A DNA stretch of 38,985 nucleotides from contig REAB01000068.1 in NCBI GenBank assembly GCA_004293645.1, forward strand, positions 1-38,985. Reading direction: 5' to 3'. Under the pieces are notes generated by a model. That model was given only the letters and a program-made list of their open reading frames with translations, was not told the DNA's origin and searched no databases. Origin of the DNA: Cytophagia bacterium. Its GTDB lineage: Bacteria > Bacteroidota > Bacteroidia > Cytophagales > Spirosomataceae. Both the position numbers and the translations under genes were made by a program. How positions within the stretch are numbered: position 1 is the first letter of the stretch; every line of letters starts with the position of its first letter. This document shows positions 25,251 to 33,621 of this stretch, piece by piece.

Positions 25251-26645
25251 CCTTCAACCATATTCGATAAAATCTGGGATGCGCACGTCGTAAAACACCA
25301 AACAGACTACCCAGATGCCGTTTTTATTGACCGCCATTACATCCACGAGGTTACCAGTCCGCAGGCGTTCGATGGCCTCCGCAAGCGTGGAATTGGGGTT
25401 TTTAACGTAAACCGCACCACCGCCACCGCCGACCACAACGTGCCCACCAAAGACCAACATTTGCCCATCAAAGAGGCCCTGAGTAGGTTTCAGGTAGAAA
25501 AACTGCGCCAAAACTGCACCGAATTTGGCATCGAACTCTACGATTTGTTGCACCCATTTCAGGGTATTGTGCACGTTATTGGACCCGAACTGGGCCTTAC
25601 TCAGCCAGGTATGACCATGGTTTGCGGCGACTCCCACACCTCTACCCACGGCGCGTTTGGCAGCGTCGCGTTTGGCATTGGCACCAGCGAAGTAGAGCAA
25701 GTATTGGCCACGCAGTGTATTTTACAAAGCAAACCCAAGCGCATGAAAATCCAAGTGGACGGGCAATTGGGCAAGGGTGTTACGGCCAAAGACATCATTT
25801 TGTACGTTATTTCTCAAATTTCGGCATCGGGCGCTACGGGCTATTTTGTGGAGTATTGCGGCGAAGCCATCAGAAGCTTGAGCATGGAAGGCCGCATGAC
25901 GGTCTGCAATATGAGCATCGAAATGGGCGCACGCGGTGGCCTCATTGCCCCCGACAACGTAACCTTTGAATACATGAGAGGTCGGAAATTTGCGCCACAA
26001 GGTCAAGATTTTGATAAAAAAGTGGCCGAATGGCAACAACTTACTACCGACGAAGGTGCCGTTTTTGACCAAGAACTCTATTACCACGCCGACAACATCA
26101 AGCCTTGGATAACCTACGGCACCAATCCTGGCATGGGTATTGGGGTGGACAGCCACGTGCCAAATCTCGCCGAAATACCCGAAAAAGAATTGGCATCTTA
26201 TACCAAGTCGCTGACTTACATGGGTTTAGAAGCTGGCCAAACGCTCTTGGGAAAACCCATTGACTATGTTTTTATTGGCTCTTGTACCAACGCTCGCATC
26301 GAAGACCTCCGCGAAGTGGCGGCCTTTGTGAAAGGAAAACAAAAAGCCGACGGCGTAGAAGTATGGATAGTGCCTGGCTCCAACCAAGTGGCCAGACAAG
26401 CCGAAGCGGAGGGTTTAGACAAAATTTTTGAAGCCGCTGGCTTTGAGCTACGAGGCCCCGGCTGCTCGGCTTGTTTGGGCATGAACGAAGACAAAGTACC
26501 CGCTGGCAAATACTGCATTAGCACCTCCAATCGTAATTTTGAAGGCCGCCAAGGCCCAGGCGCACGCACTTTTTTGGCCAGCCCGTTGATGGCGGCAGCG
26601 GCAGCCGTAACAGGCAAAATAACCGATGTGCGCGAACTGGTGTAG
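25218..26645 (+). CDS. leuC: 3-isopropylmalate dehydratase large subunit
   Basis: Isomerises 2-isopropylmalate to 3-isopropylmalate with LeuD, using a 4Fe-4S cluster. The product is 475 residues. Cluster ligands are Cys356 ([11 protein letters not shown]), Cys416 and Cys419 ([13 protein letters not shown]). Normal family sequence begins at [12 protein letters not shown] (residue 14); the preceding [13 protein letters not shown] is encoded by a CACGACCCACTACTCACGAC repeat related to the one inside gltX, and the only nearby ATG lies in that repeat. leuD, usually adjacent, is absent: the next gene converges 1 bp away. Confidence 0.96.
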   Translation: MTHDPLLTTTTPSTIFDKIWDAHVVKHQTDYPDAVFIDRHYIHEVTSPQAFDGLRKRGIGVFNVNRTTATADHNVPTKDQHLPIKEALSRFQVEKLRQNCTEFGIELYDLLHPFQGIVHVIGPELGLTQPGMTMVCGDSHTSTHGAFGSVAFGIGTSEVEQVLATQCILQSKPKRMKIQVDGQLGKGVTAKDIILYVISQISASGATGYFVEYCGEAIRSLSMEGRMTVCNMSIEMGARGGLIAPDNVTFEYMRGRKFAPQGQDFDKKVAEWQQLTTDEGAVFDQELYYHADNIKPWITYGTNPGMGIGVDSHVPNLAEIPEKELASYTKSLTYMGLEAGQTLLGKPIDYVFIGSCTNARIEDLREVAAFVKGKQKADGVEVWIVPGSNQVARQAEAEGLDKIFEAAGFELRGPGCSACLGMNEDKVPAGKYCISTSNRNFEGRQGPGARTFLASPLMAAAAAVTGKITDVRELV

Positions 26646-26646
26646 C

Positions 26647-27420
26647 CTACATTTCGCCTTCTACGCCCAGCCCAAAAAGCGCAAAATCGTACTTTGCGGG
26701 GTCGGTTGGGTCTAAGGTTTTGAGCATTTCGGTTAGTTCTACGGCGGTTTGCCAGTTGGTTTGTGGGCGTTGAATCAAGCCCAATCGGCGCGCTACGCGG
26801 TCCACGTGCACGTCGCAAGGACAAACCAACTGCGCAGGGCTAATGCGCTGCCAAATGCCAAAATCCACGCCACACGCATCATGGCGCACCATCCACCGCA
26901 AAAACATATTGAGCCGCTTGCACGACGAGCCACGCGCGGGCGTGGCTACGTGTTTGCGGGTGCGAACAGGAGCGGCCTCGTCGTCAAAAAACAGATTGTG
27001 AAAGTACTTTAGCCCCACTTCTACGTTCAAAGAATCGGAAGACAGTGGCCGTGCAAACGCATCTTCGAGCGAATCGTGGGTTTGATAATATTTTTTAAAA
27101 AAGTGCAGAAAATAAAGCGTGTCAATGTCGTTAAAAGTGCGGTGTTTGAAATTCAAAAAAGGCTTCAAATCGCTGTCTTGGTGGTTTTTTACAAAATCGT
27201 AAGGCGAGTTGTCCATCAGCACAATCAGTTCGTTGCACTTGTTGATAATGGTTTTGCGCTGCCCCCACGCCAACATCGAAGCCCAAAAACCCATGATTTC
27301 GATGTCTTGCTTTTTTGAAAAACGGTGCGGAATAGAAATCGGGTCGTTTTCGATAAAATGAGGCCGATTGTACTGCGCTACTTTGGCATCGAGTAGCTCG
27401 GCCACTAACGCTGAAATCAT
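26647..27420 (-). CDS. TIGR02757 (DUF2400) family protein
   Basis: A 257-residue protein of the TIGR02757/DUF2400 family, conserved in Bacteroidetes and some other bacteria and without a known function. Landmarks are HRFSKKQDIEIMGFWASMLAWGQRKTI (about 32-58), CKRLNMFLRWMVRHD, and the C-terminal PCDVHVDRVARRLGL, which resembles the end of HhH-GPD-type DNA glycosylases; whether it acts on DNA is unproven. It overlaps the upstream small membrane-protein gene by 4 bp (ATGA), implying translational coupling. Convergent with leuC. Confidence 0.85.
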   Translation of the reverse strand: MISALVAELLDAKVAQYNRPHFIENDPISIPHRFSKKQDIEIMGFWASMLAWGQRKTIINKCNELIVLMDNSPYDFVKNHQDSDLKPFLNFKHRTFNDIDTLYFLHFFKKYYQTHDSLEDAFARPLSSDSLNVEVGLKYFHNLFFDDEAAPVRTRKHVATPARGSSCKRLNMFLRWMVRHDACGVDFGIWQRISPAQLVCPCDVHVDRVARRLGLIQRPQTNWQTAVELTEMLKTLDPTDPAKYDFALFGLGVEGEM

Positions 27421-27605
27421 GCCTTACGCCCTCCCAACAGCCACGCCAAGCCCTGCGAAATTGCCGAAAGGCCATTGAGCAACACAGTAAAAACAAAAGT
27501 AAAAACGGCAATAAACGGGTAAAAAAGCAAGAACCCAACCCGCCAAACCCAGTAGCCAGCGGTGCGTTTGCTACGTTTTATTTCTTCTTCTTGACGACGC
27601 GACAT
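27417..27605 (-). CDS. Small membrane protein
   Basis: A 62-residue protein with a basic/acidic N-terminus (MSRRQEEEIKRSKRTAG) and one or two hydrophobic stretches (VWRVGFLLFYPFIAVFTFVFTVLLNG; ISQGLAWLLGG). No family recognised. Its stop overlaps the TIGR02757 start as ATGA, so the two form an operon. Confidence 0.65.
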   Translation of the reverse strand: MSRRQEEEIKRSKRTAGYWVWRVGFLLFYPFIAVFTFVFTVLLNGLSAISQGLAWLLGGRKA

Positions 27606-27873
27606 GGATTCAAAAATTTTTTTGAGACAATAGCAATTTGGATTTTACAATAAAGATGACAAAAATTGCGATACATTCTTTTGCTATTTCACAACGCACC
27701 CTCAAATTCAATAGTTCGATGCCATTTTAGTTTACCATTAACCGATGGAATACTTATATAATTGTATTTACAGAAAAAAAGTTTAGCCCAAAATCTTAAC
27801 TTTGACCCAAAACTATCAGCAAATATTATTTCAAAGCCTTTTTATCGCTATTCGAGATTTGCAATTCGCAAAT
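27606..27873. other. AT-rich intergenic region
   Basis: No gene seen. A TAACTTTG box at 27797-27804 could be a -7 element for the RCC1-like gene 195 bp downstream. CTATTCGAGATTT at 27848-27860 recurs upstream of fadN (29230-29242). Confidence 0.3.
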
Positions 27874-27960
27874 AACAACACAAATCCCTCATTAACAAAC
27901 TAATACATAAATCATAGCATCAAAAAGGCAGCTCTTCTCGGTTTGATTCATAGGATTAGT
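27874..27960 (+). pseudogene. Decayed copy of the fadN 5' end
   Basis: This stretch aligns without gaps to 29298-29384, the fadN leader and first 18 codons. The 33 bp before the start differ at only 5 positions. The relic reads INHSIKKAALLGLIHRIS against MNRSIKKVAVLGSGIMGS of FadN, with the ATG changed to ATA. It now lies in the leader of the RCC1-like gene. Confidence 0.8.
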
Positions 27961-27999
27961 TCTTACCTTTGCGAGCTACAATCACACACAAAATATCAA

Positions 28000-29112
28000 A
28001 TGAAAAAGAGAGCTTTACTTTTTAGTGCTTTTGCCGCCGTTTTAGTGTTGATGTCCTCTTGTAAAAAAGGAGAAGAGGAAGAGACCGAACCCCAAACCCC
28101 TGAAATACAAATTTCAGCAGGTTCAATGCATACTTTGGTGCTCAAGGCAGATAACACCCTATGGACTTGTGGGGAGAATTCTTCTGGCCAATTAGGCGAC
28201 GGCACAACAACAGATAGAACATCACTCGTTAAAATAACAGACAATGTAAAATCAATGGGTGGAGGATTGGAACATACATTGGTACTCAAGAATGACAATA
28301 CGCTTTGGGCTTGTGGCGCAAATGAAGATGGTCAATTAGGCGATGGTACAACAATAGACAGAAAGTCGCTCGTTAAAATAACGGATAATGTAAAATCAGT
28401 AAGTGCGGGAAATTTTCACACATTGGTACTAAAAAATGACAATACGCTTTGGGCCTGTGGCTCGAACTCTGCTGGCCAGTTAGGAGACGGGACAAGAACA
28501 GATAGAACATCACTTGTCAAAATTATAGGCAATGTAAAATCAATGGGCGGGGGATTGGAACATACATTAGTACTAAAAAATGACAATACGCTTTGGGCTT
28601 GTGGCGCAAATTATTTTGGTCAATTAGGCGACGGAACAAAAGCAGATAGAACATCACTCGTTAAAGTTACAGATAATGTAAAATCAGTAAGTGTGGGGCA
28701 ATATCATACAATTGTATTAAAAACAGATAATACCCTCTGGTCTTGCGGTTTGAATGTTTATGGCCAATTAAACGATGGAACAACGATAAGCAAGGCATCA
28801 CTCATCAAAATAACAGATAACGTAAAATCAATGAGTGTGGGTTATTTTAACACATTAGTACTCAAGAATGACAATACCTTTTGGGCTTGCGGTTGGAATT
28901 TTGCTGGTCAAATAGGTGACGGAACAAAAACAAATAGAACATCACTTGTCAAAATAACAGACAATGTAAAATCAATGAGTGCAGGAGAAGATCATATAAT
29001 AGTGCTTAAGGGGGACGAGACGCTTTGGACTTGTGGAAGTAATGCTTTTGGTCAATTAGGTGACGGTACAACAACACAAAGAACTACTTTGACGAAAATA
29101 CCACTTCCTTAA
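28000..29112 (+). CDS. RCC1-repeat lipoprotein, seven repeats
   Basis: A 370-residue predicted lipoprotein: signal peptide with lipobox (VLVLMSSC, Cys near residue 22), an acidic linker (KKGEEEETEPQ), then seven repeats of about 48 residues with the pattern HTLVLKxDNTLWxCGxNxxGQLGDGT...SLVKITDNVKSM, the RCC1 pattern expected to form a seven-bladed beta-propeller. Repeats 1-4 are nearly identical at DNA level too, indicating recent duplication or gene conversion. The start at 28000 is chosen because it begins the signal peptide; the upstream frame runs through the fadN relic. Likely anchored on the outer membrane; its ligand is unknown. Confidence 0.85.
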   Translation: MKKRALLFSAFAAVLVLMSSCKKGEEEETEPQTPEIQISAGSMHTLVLKADNTLWTCGENSSGQLGDGTTTDRTSLVKITDNVKSMGGGLEHTLVLKNDNTLWACGANEDGQLGDGTTIDRKSLVKITDNVKSVSAGNFHTLVLKNDNTLWACGSNSAGQLGDGTRTDRTSLVKIIGNVKSMGGGLEHTLVLKNDNTLWACGANYFGQLGDGTKADRTSLVKVTDNVKSVSVGQYHTIVLKTDNTLWSCGLNVYGQLNDGTTISKASLIKITDNVKSMSVGYFNTLVLKNDNTFWACGWNFAGQIGDGTKTNRTSLVKITDNVKSMSAGEDHIIVLKGDETLWTCGSNAFGQLGDGTTTQRTTLTKIPLP

Positions 29113-29135
29113 ACGTAAGTAGCAATAATTGATAG

Positions 29136-29174
29136 TTTGAACCCGAACGTTACCGAGTAGCATTCGGGTTCAAA
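29136..29174 (+). terminator. Hairpin downstream of the RCC1-like gene
   Basis: TTTGAACCCGAA (29136-29147) and TTCGGGTTCAAA (29163-29174) form a perfect 12-bp stem with a 15-nt loop, 24 bp after the stop. Probable terminator. Confidence 0.6.
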
Positions 29175-29194
29175 ATTATATGGCTTACAAGGCG

Positions 29195-29223
29195 TTGTTA
29201 GAGGCGATTGTGTTGTAGTTTTG
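29195..29223 (+). promoter_or_regulatory. Putative fadN promoter
   Basis: TTG at 29195-29197, an 18-bp spacer and TAGTTTTG at 29216-29223 fit the Bacteroidetes -33/-7 pattern, 108 bp before fadN. Confidence 0.45.
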
Positions 29224-29330
29224 TACTTACTATTCGAGATTTGAACAGGGCGGGTACTGGTTCTCAAATAAGGCAATAGCGAATTTGTAATCCACGAAAC
29301 AATACAACGCCCTCATTACCAAACCAATAC

Positions 29331-31742
29331 ATGAATCGTAGCATCAAAAAAGTAGCCGTTCTTGGCTCAGGAATCATGGGCAGCCGCATTGCCTGCCATT
29401 TTGCCAACATTGGCATAGAAGTTTTGCTTTTGGACATCGTACCGCGTGAACCCAACCCCGCCGAGCAAGCCAAAGGACTCACCCTCGAACACCCCGCCGT
29501 GCGCAATCGCATTGTCAATGAGTCGTGGCAAAACACCCTCAAAGCCAGTCCAGCGGCACTGTATAGCCCCAAATTTGCGGGGCGCGTCAAACTCGGCAAC
29601 TTCGACGACAACTTGGCCGACATCAAAAACTACGATTGGATTATTGAGGTCATTGTAGAGCGATTGGACATCAAAAAGAGCCTCTTCGAAAAAGTAGATG
29701 CCCTCCGCAAGCCTGGCACGCTCATCACTTCTAATACGTCGGGTATTCCGATTCATTTGATGAGTGAAGGCCGCAGCGACGATTTTCAGCAGCATTTTTG
29801 TGGTACGCACTTCTTCAATCCACCGCGTTATTTACGGCTATTAGAAATTATCCCTGGCCTCCAAACCGACCCTGCCGTGCTTGATTTTTTACTGCACTAC
29901 GGCGATTTGTTTTTGGGCAAAACCACCGTGCTTTGCAAAGATACCCCTGGCTTCATTGCCAATCGCTTGGGTATTCATGCCATGGTGCAGACCGTGCGCG
30001 TGGCCGAAGAAATGGGCTTGACCGTAGAAGAAGTAGATAAATTGACCAGCACCGTGGTCGGTCGCCCTAAATCAGGAACGTTCCGTTTGTCAGACGTAGT
30101 AGGTTTGGATACGTCGGTACACGTGGCCAACAATCTCTATACTTCGGGCGAGGGCGTGGACGAAGCCCGCGAGGCGTTTATTTTGCCACCTTCTATGCAA
30201 AAGCTCTACGAAAACAAATGGCTCGGCGACAAAACGGGGCAAGGGTTTTACAAAAAAACCAAAGATGAAAACGGCAAAACCGTCATCTTGGCCCTTGATT
30301 TAAAGGCCTTTGAATACAAGCCCGCACAACAAAAAATTAAATTTCAGACGCTCGAAAGCACCAAGCTCATTGACAACTTGAAGAAGCGTTTTGGCGTTTT
30401 ATTGAAAGGTACCGACAAAGCAGGTGAGTTTTACCGCCGCACTTTTGCCGATGGCTTCCAATACGCCTCTTTTCGTATTCCCGAAATCGCCGACGAATTG
30501 TTCAGAATTGACCAAGCCATTTGCACGGGTTTTGGTTGGGAAATGGGTATTTTTGAAACCTGGGATGCCGTTGGCGTAAAAACAATGAACGCCATCATGG
30601 AAAACCTCAACGCCAAACCCGCTGAGTGGGTTTATGAGATGTTGGAGGCAGGAAACGAAACTTTTTACAAGGTAGAAAACGGAAAAAAACTGTACTACGA
30701 CATTCCAACCAAAAACTACCAAGTTATTCCGGGCCAGGAGGCGTTTATTATTTTGGAAAACAAAGCCCAAAACAAAATTTGGAGCAACGCAGGCGCGAGC
30801 ATCTACGACCTCGGCGACGGCATTGCGGGCGTGGAGTTTCATTCCAAAATGAACACCTTTGGAGCTGAAGTAGTAGAAGGTCTCAACCGTGCTTACAACG
30901 TAGCCGAAAAAGACTTCCGTGGCTTGGTCATTGGCAACGATTCTACCGAGGCGTTTTCGGCGGGAGCCAACTTGGCCATGTTGTTTATGTTTGCCATTGA
31001 GCAAGATTACGACGAAATCAACATGATGATAGCGCAGTTTCAGCAAACCATGACGCGCGCACGCTACTCGTCTATTCCCGTGGTAGGTGCGCCACACTCG
31101 CTCGCATTGGGTGGCGGCTGCGAATTGAACCTGCACGTGGACAAAGTAGTAGGCCATGCCGAAACCTACATGGGACTGGTTGAAGTAGGCGTAGGGCTGA
31201 TTCCAGGCGGGGGCGGTACCAAAGAAATGGCCGCGCGTTGCTCAGATATGTACCAAATGGGCGACCCCGAACTCAATATTTTGCAAACAGCTTTTATGAA
31301 TATTGCCCAAGCCAAAGTTTCTACCTCGGCCCAGGAAGCCGTAGAAATGAACTACTTCAAAGCCGACCGCGACCAAATAGTGCTCAACCGCAGCCGCTTG
31401 ATAGCAGAAGCCAAACAAGCTGCCGTTGAGCTATCCGAAAATGGCTACACCCAGCCCAAACCCCGTACCGACATCAAAGTACAAGGCAAAACGGGCATGG
31501 CGTTGTTTAAGGCGGGCGTGGCTTCAATGCGAATGGCGAACTACATTTCTGACCACGACATGAAAATTGCTGACAAACTGGCTTACGTTATTTGCGGTGG
31601 CGATTTGAGCTATCCGCAACTTGTATCGGAGCAGTATTTGTTGGATTTGGAGCGTGAAGCATTTTTGAGTCTGACGGGCGAAAAGAAAACCTTGGAGCGG
31701 ATTCAAGGACTGCTGACGGGTGGAAAACCACCCCGAAACTAA
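29331..31742 (+). CDS. fadN: Fused 3-hydroxyacyl-CoA dehydrogenase / enoyl-CoA hydratase (FadN-like)
   Basis: A bifunctional beta-oxidation enzyme of 803 residues. The dehydrogenase half comes first (NAD motif AVLGSGIMGSRIACHFANIGIEV at 9-31; HFFNPPRYLRLLEIIPG; the later FGWEMGIFETWDAVG), and a crotonase-type hydratase half follows at about 540-650 (FSAGANLAMLFM; ALGGGCELNLHVDKVVGHAETYMGLVEVGVGLIPGGGGT). This order matches Bacillus FadN rather than FadB/FadJ, where the hydratase is N-terminal. The usual thiolase (fadA) and acyl-CoA dehydrogenase genes are not adjacent. It ends before a bidirectional terminator shared with hemE. Confidence 0.9.
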   Translation: MNRSIKKVAVLGSGIMGSRIACHFANIGIEVLLLDIVPREPNPAEQAKGLTLEHPAVRNRIVNESWQNTLKASPAALYSPKFAGRVKLGNFDDNLADIKNYDWIIEVIVERLDIKKSLFEKVDALRKPGTLITSNTSGIPIHLMSEGRSDDFQQHFCGTHFFNPPRYLRLLEIIPGLQTDPAVLDFLLHYGDLFLGKTTVLCKDTPGFIANRLGIHAMVQTVRVAEEMGLTVEEVDKLTSTVVGRPKSGTFRLSDVVGLDTSVHVANNLYTSGEGVDEAREAFILPPSMQKLYENKWLGDKTGQGFYKKTKDENGKTVILALDLKAFEYKPAQQKIKFQTLESTKLIDNLKKRFGVLLKGTDKAGEFYRRTFADGFQYASFRIPEIADELFRIDQAICTGFGWEMGIFETWDAVGVKTMNAIMENLNAKPAEWVYEMLEAGNETFYKVENGKKLYYDIPTKNYQVIPGQEAFIILENKAQNKIWSNAGASIYDLGDGIAGVEFHSKMNTFGAEVVEGLNRAYNVAEKDFRGLVIGNDSTEAFSAGANLAMLFMFAIEQDYDEINMMIAQFQQTMTRARYSSIPVVGAPHSLALGGGCELNLHVDKVVGHAETYMGLVEVGVGLIPGGGGTKEMAARCSDMYQMGDPELNILQTAFMNIAQAKVSTSAQEAVEMNYFKADRDQIVLNRSRLIAEAKQAAVELSENGYTQPKPRTDIKVQGKTGMALFKAGVASMRMANYISDHDMKIADKLAYVICGGDLSYPQLVSEQYLLDLEREAFLSLTGEKKTLERIQGLLTGGKPPRN

Positions 31743-31789
31743 AGAATCGTTGAGATTAGAGCCAACAAACATATTTTTTTTACAACTAC

Positions 31790-31829
31790 AAAGGTTTCCG
31801 AGCATTTCAAAACGCTCGGAAACCTTTTT
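31790..31829. terminator. Bidirectional terminator between fadN and hemE
   Basis: AAAGGTTTCCGAGC (31790-31803), a 10-nt loop, and GCTCGGAAACCTTT, followed by TT on the + strand; a 14-bp stem with A- and T-rich edges, placed between two convergent genes. Confidence 0.85.
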
Positions 31830-31831
31830 GG

Positions 31832-32887
31832 TTACACCGAATACGCCTTCACGGCATCAATAAAGCAGCGTACTTTGTCGGGGTCGGTGTCGGGATATAC
31901 GCCGTGGCCGAGGTTGGCAATATGGCGTTCAGGTCCGAAAGCGTTCAACATTTTCTTCACTTCGGCCTCAATCTGCTTGTAAGAACCGTACAACACGCAA
32001 GGGTCTAAGTTGCCCTGCAATGTTTTAGACGGTATCAACGCCCGCGACTCGGCAATGTCCATGTTCCAATCGAGCCCCACTACCGCGCAGTTGAGTTGGC
32101 CTATTTCGTGCCGTGCAAAAAACGCCCCTTTCGCAAAAACGGTAACGGGGGTTTGTGGCACCGCGACGTTAGGAGGGGTCTGGGCAATGGCATCGCAAAT
32201 TTGACGAATGTAGGGCAGCGAAAACTCGTAGTACTGGTCGGGCGAGAGAATGCCCGCCCAAGAATCGAAAATTTGCACCAAGTTGGCCCCCGCTGCAATC
32301 TGCGCTTTCAAATAAGCAATGGTACTATCAGTAATTTTTTGCAGCAATTGGTGCGAAAATTCGGGGTCGGTATAAAGGGCTTTTTTGGCTACTGAAAAAG
32401 TTTTAGACCCTTTGCCTTCGGTCATGTAGCAAAAAATAGTGAAGGGCGCACCCGCAAAACCAATGAGCGGCACGCGCCCGTTTAGTTCACGTTTGGTAAT
32501 TTTGATGGCCTCCAACACATAGCCCAAATCAGCTTCGGGGTCGGCTACGCGCAGTTGGGCCACATCTTGGAGCGTATGCACCGTTTTGGGGAAAATAGGG
32601 CCTCGTTTTTCTTCCATTTCGTAGGGCAAACCCATGGCTTCGGGTACTACCAAAATATCCGAAAAGATAATGGCCGCATCAACACCCAGTAAATCAACAG
32701 GTTGAATGGTTACTTCGGCGGCCAGTTCGGGGGTGGTGGCCAACTGAATAAAACTGCCTGCTTTTTGGCGAACGGCGCGGTATTCGGCCAAAATACGGCC
32801 TGCTTGGCGCATCATCCAAACGGGCGTACGCTCGGTTTTTTGACCAAGTGCAGCGCGTAATAATAAATCGTTTTGTAAAGATTCCAT
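31832..32887 (-). CDS. hemE: Uroporphyrinogen decarboxylase
   Basis: Decarboxylates uroporphyrinogen III to coproporphyrinogen III in heme synthesis. The product is 351 residues. Family signatures are [18 protein letters not shown] near the start and [16 protein letters not shown] in the middle; Asp near FDSWAG is also conserved, as is the closing [11 protein letters not shown]...[12 protein letters not shown]. The ATG at 32887 is chosen over an upstream in-frame TTG. Its promoter (32955-32983) touches the 44-bp palindrome shared with the divergent TetR gene, so this regulator may also control hemE. No other hem genes nearby. Confidence 0.96.
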   Translation of the reverse strand: MESLQNDLLLRAALGQKTERTPVWMMRQAGRILAEYRAVRQKAGSFIQLATTPELAAEVTIQPVDLLGVDAAIIFSDILVVPEAMGLPYEMEEKRGPIFPKTVHTLQDVAQLRVADPEADLGYVLEAIKITKRELNGRVPLIGFAGAPFTIFCYMTEGKGSKTFSVAKKALYTDPEFSHQLLQKITDSTIAYLKAQIAAGANLVQIFDSWAGILSPDQYYEFSLPYIRQICDAIAQTPPNVAVPQTPVTVFAKGAFFARHEIGQLNCAVVGLDWNMDIAESRALIPSKTLQGNLDPCVLYGSYKQIEAEVKKMLNAFGPERHIANLGHGVYPDTDPDKVRCFIDAVKAYSV

Positions 32888-32954
32888 GCCCAAAGGTACG
32901 AAGAACGGCCAAAATTTCTAAGCCAAAAAGTAGGACACAGTTTCTGAACACAGT

Positions 32955-32983
32955 CAAACTTACGGCGCAGGTACAAATTCAAA
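32955..32983 (-). promoter_or_regulatory. Putative hemE promoter
   Basis: On the minus strand, TTTG (32983-32980), a 17-bp spacer and TAAGTTTG (32962-32955) match the Bacteroidetes consensus. The -33 box is the outer end of the 44-bp palindrome. Confidence 0.5.
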
Positions 32984-33023
32984 AAGTTTATTTTACCAAA
33001 CGTTTGGTAAAATAAACTTTTTG
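32980..33023. promoter_or_regulatory. Perfect 44-bp palindrome, probable TetR operator
   Basis: CAAAAAGTTTATTTTACCAA runs into its exact inverse about a centre between 33001 and 33002; the core is TTTACCAAACGTTTGGTAAA. It lies 31 bp before the TetR ATG and overlaps the predicted hemE -33 box. TetR-family proteins bind such palindromes as dimers, so it is probably its own operator. It could also form a hairpin. Confidence 0.8.
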
Positions 33024-33053
33024 TTAGACATTTGGCAAAAATTCAATGCTGCC

Positions 33054-33614
33054 ATGCCCGTTCAAAAAGTAACCCGTGAAGAAGTGATTCAGAAATCGTT
33101 ACCCGTTTTTCGGCAGCGGGGTTATTATAACACCAGCATGACCGACTTGGCCGAGGCGTGTGGGCTACAAAAAGGTAGTTTTTACCATTATTTTGATAGT
33201 AAAGAAAGCCTAATGAAAGAGGTGTTGGGGGCGGTGAGTTCTTATTTTGAAAACAAAATCTTTGCCATTGCCTACGACGAGTCGTTGCTGCCCGTAGAGC
33301 GGCTTCAAAAAGTGTTGGACAAACAAATACGCGCCGTAACCAACACCAAAGGCGGATGTTTGATGGGCAACACAGCCATCGAAACGGCCCTGCTCACTGA
33401 CGAGTTCAAACCAATTATGGAGGCTTTTTTTGATGGCTACGTGAAAGCCCTCGCTGCCATTTATTCAACCCAATTCTCAGCACAAGCCGCCAATCAGTTG
33501 GCCCAACAAGCCGCCATGGAATTTGAAGGGGCTTTAATTTTAGTAAAAATGTCTGGTAAAGAGCAATTGTTACACGATGCTGCCCACCGAATTGTCGAAC
33601 GTTTAAAATCTTAA
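33054..33614 (+). CDS. TetR/AcrR family transcriptional regulator
   Basis: A 186-residue repressor-type regulator. The N-terminal HTH is at about 6-50: EEVIQKSLPVFRQRGYYNTSMTDLAEACGLQKGSFYHYFDSKESLMKEV in sense, with the recognition helix at KGSFYHYF. The C-terminal ligand domain includes TNTKGGCLMGNTAIETALL, typical of the TetR group related to AcuR/YxaF. The ATG at 33054 is used in place of an upstream TTG at 33021, which lies in the palindrome. First gene of a likely operon (7 bp to the hydrolase). The ligand is unknown. Confidence 0.9.
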   Translation: MPVQKVTREEVIQKSLPVFRQRGYYNTSMTDLAEACGLQKGSFYHYFDSKESLMKEVLGAVSSYFENKIFAIAYDESLLPVERLQKVLDKQIRAVTNTKGGCLMGNTAIETALLTDEFKPIMEAFFDGYVKALAAIYSTQFSAQAANQLAQQAAMEFEGALILVKMSGKEQLLHDAAHRIVERLKS

Positions 33615-33621
33615 TAATCAA

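Noticed and set aside
30399..31157. Minus-strand ORF of 252 codons opposite fadN
   Set aside because: A shadow of the fadN hydratase half, with no motif of its own.
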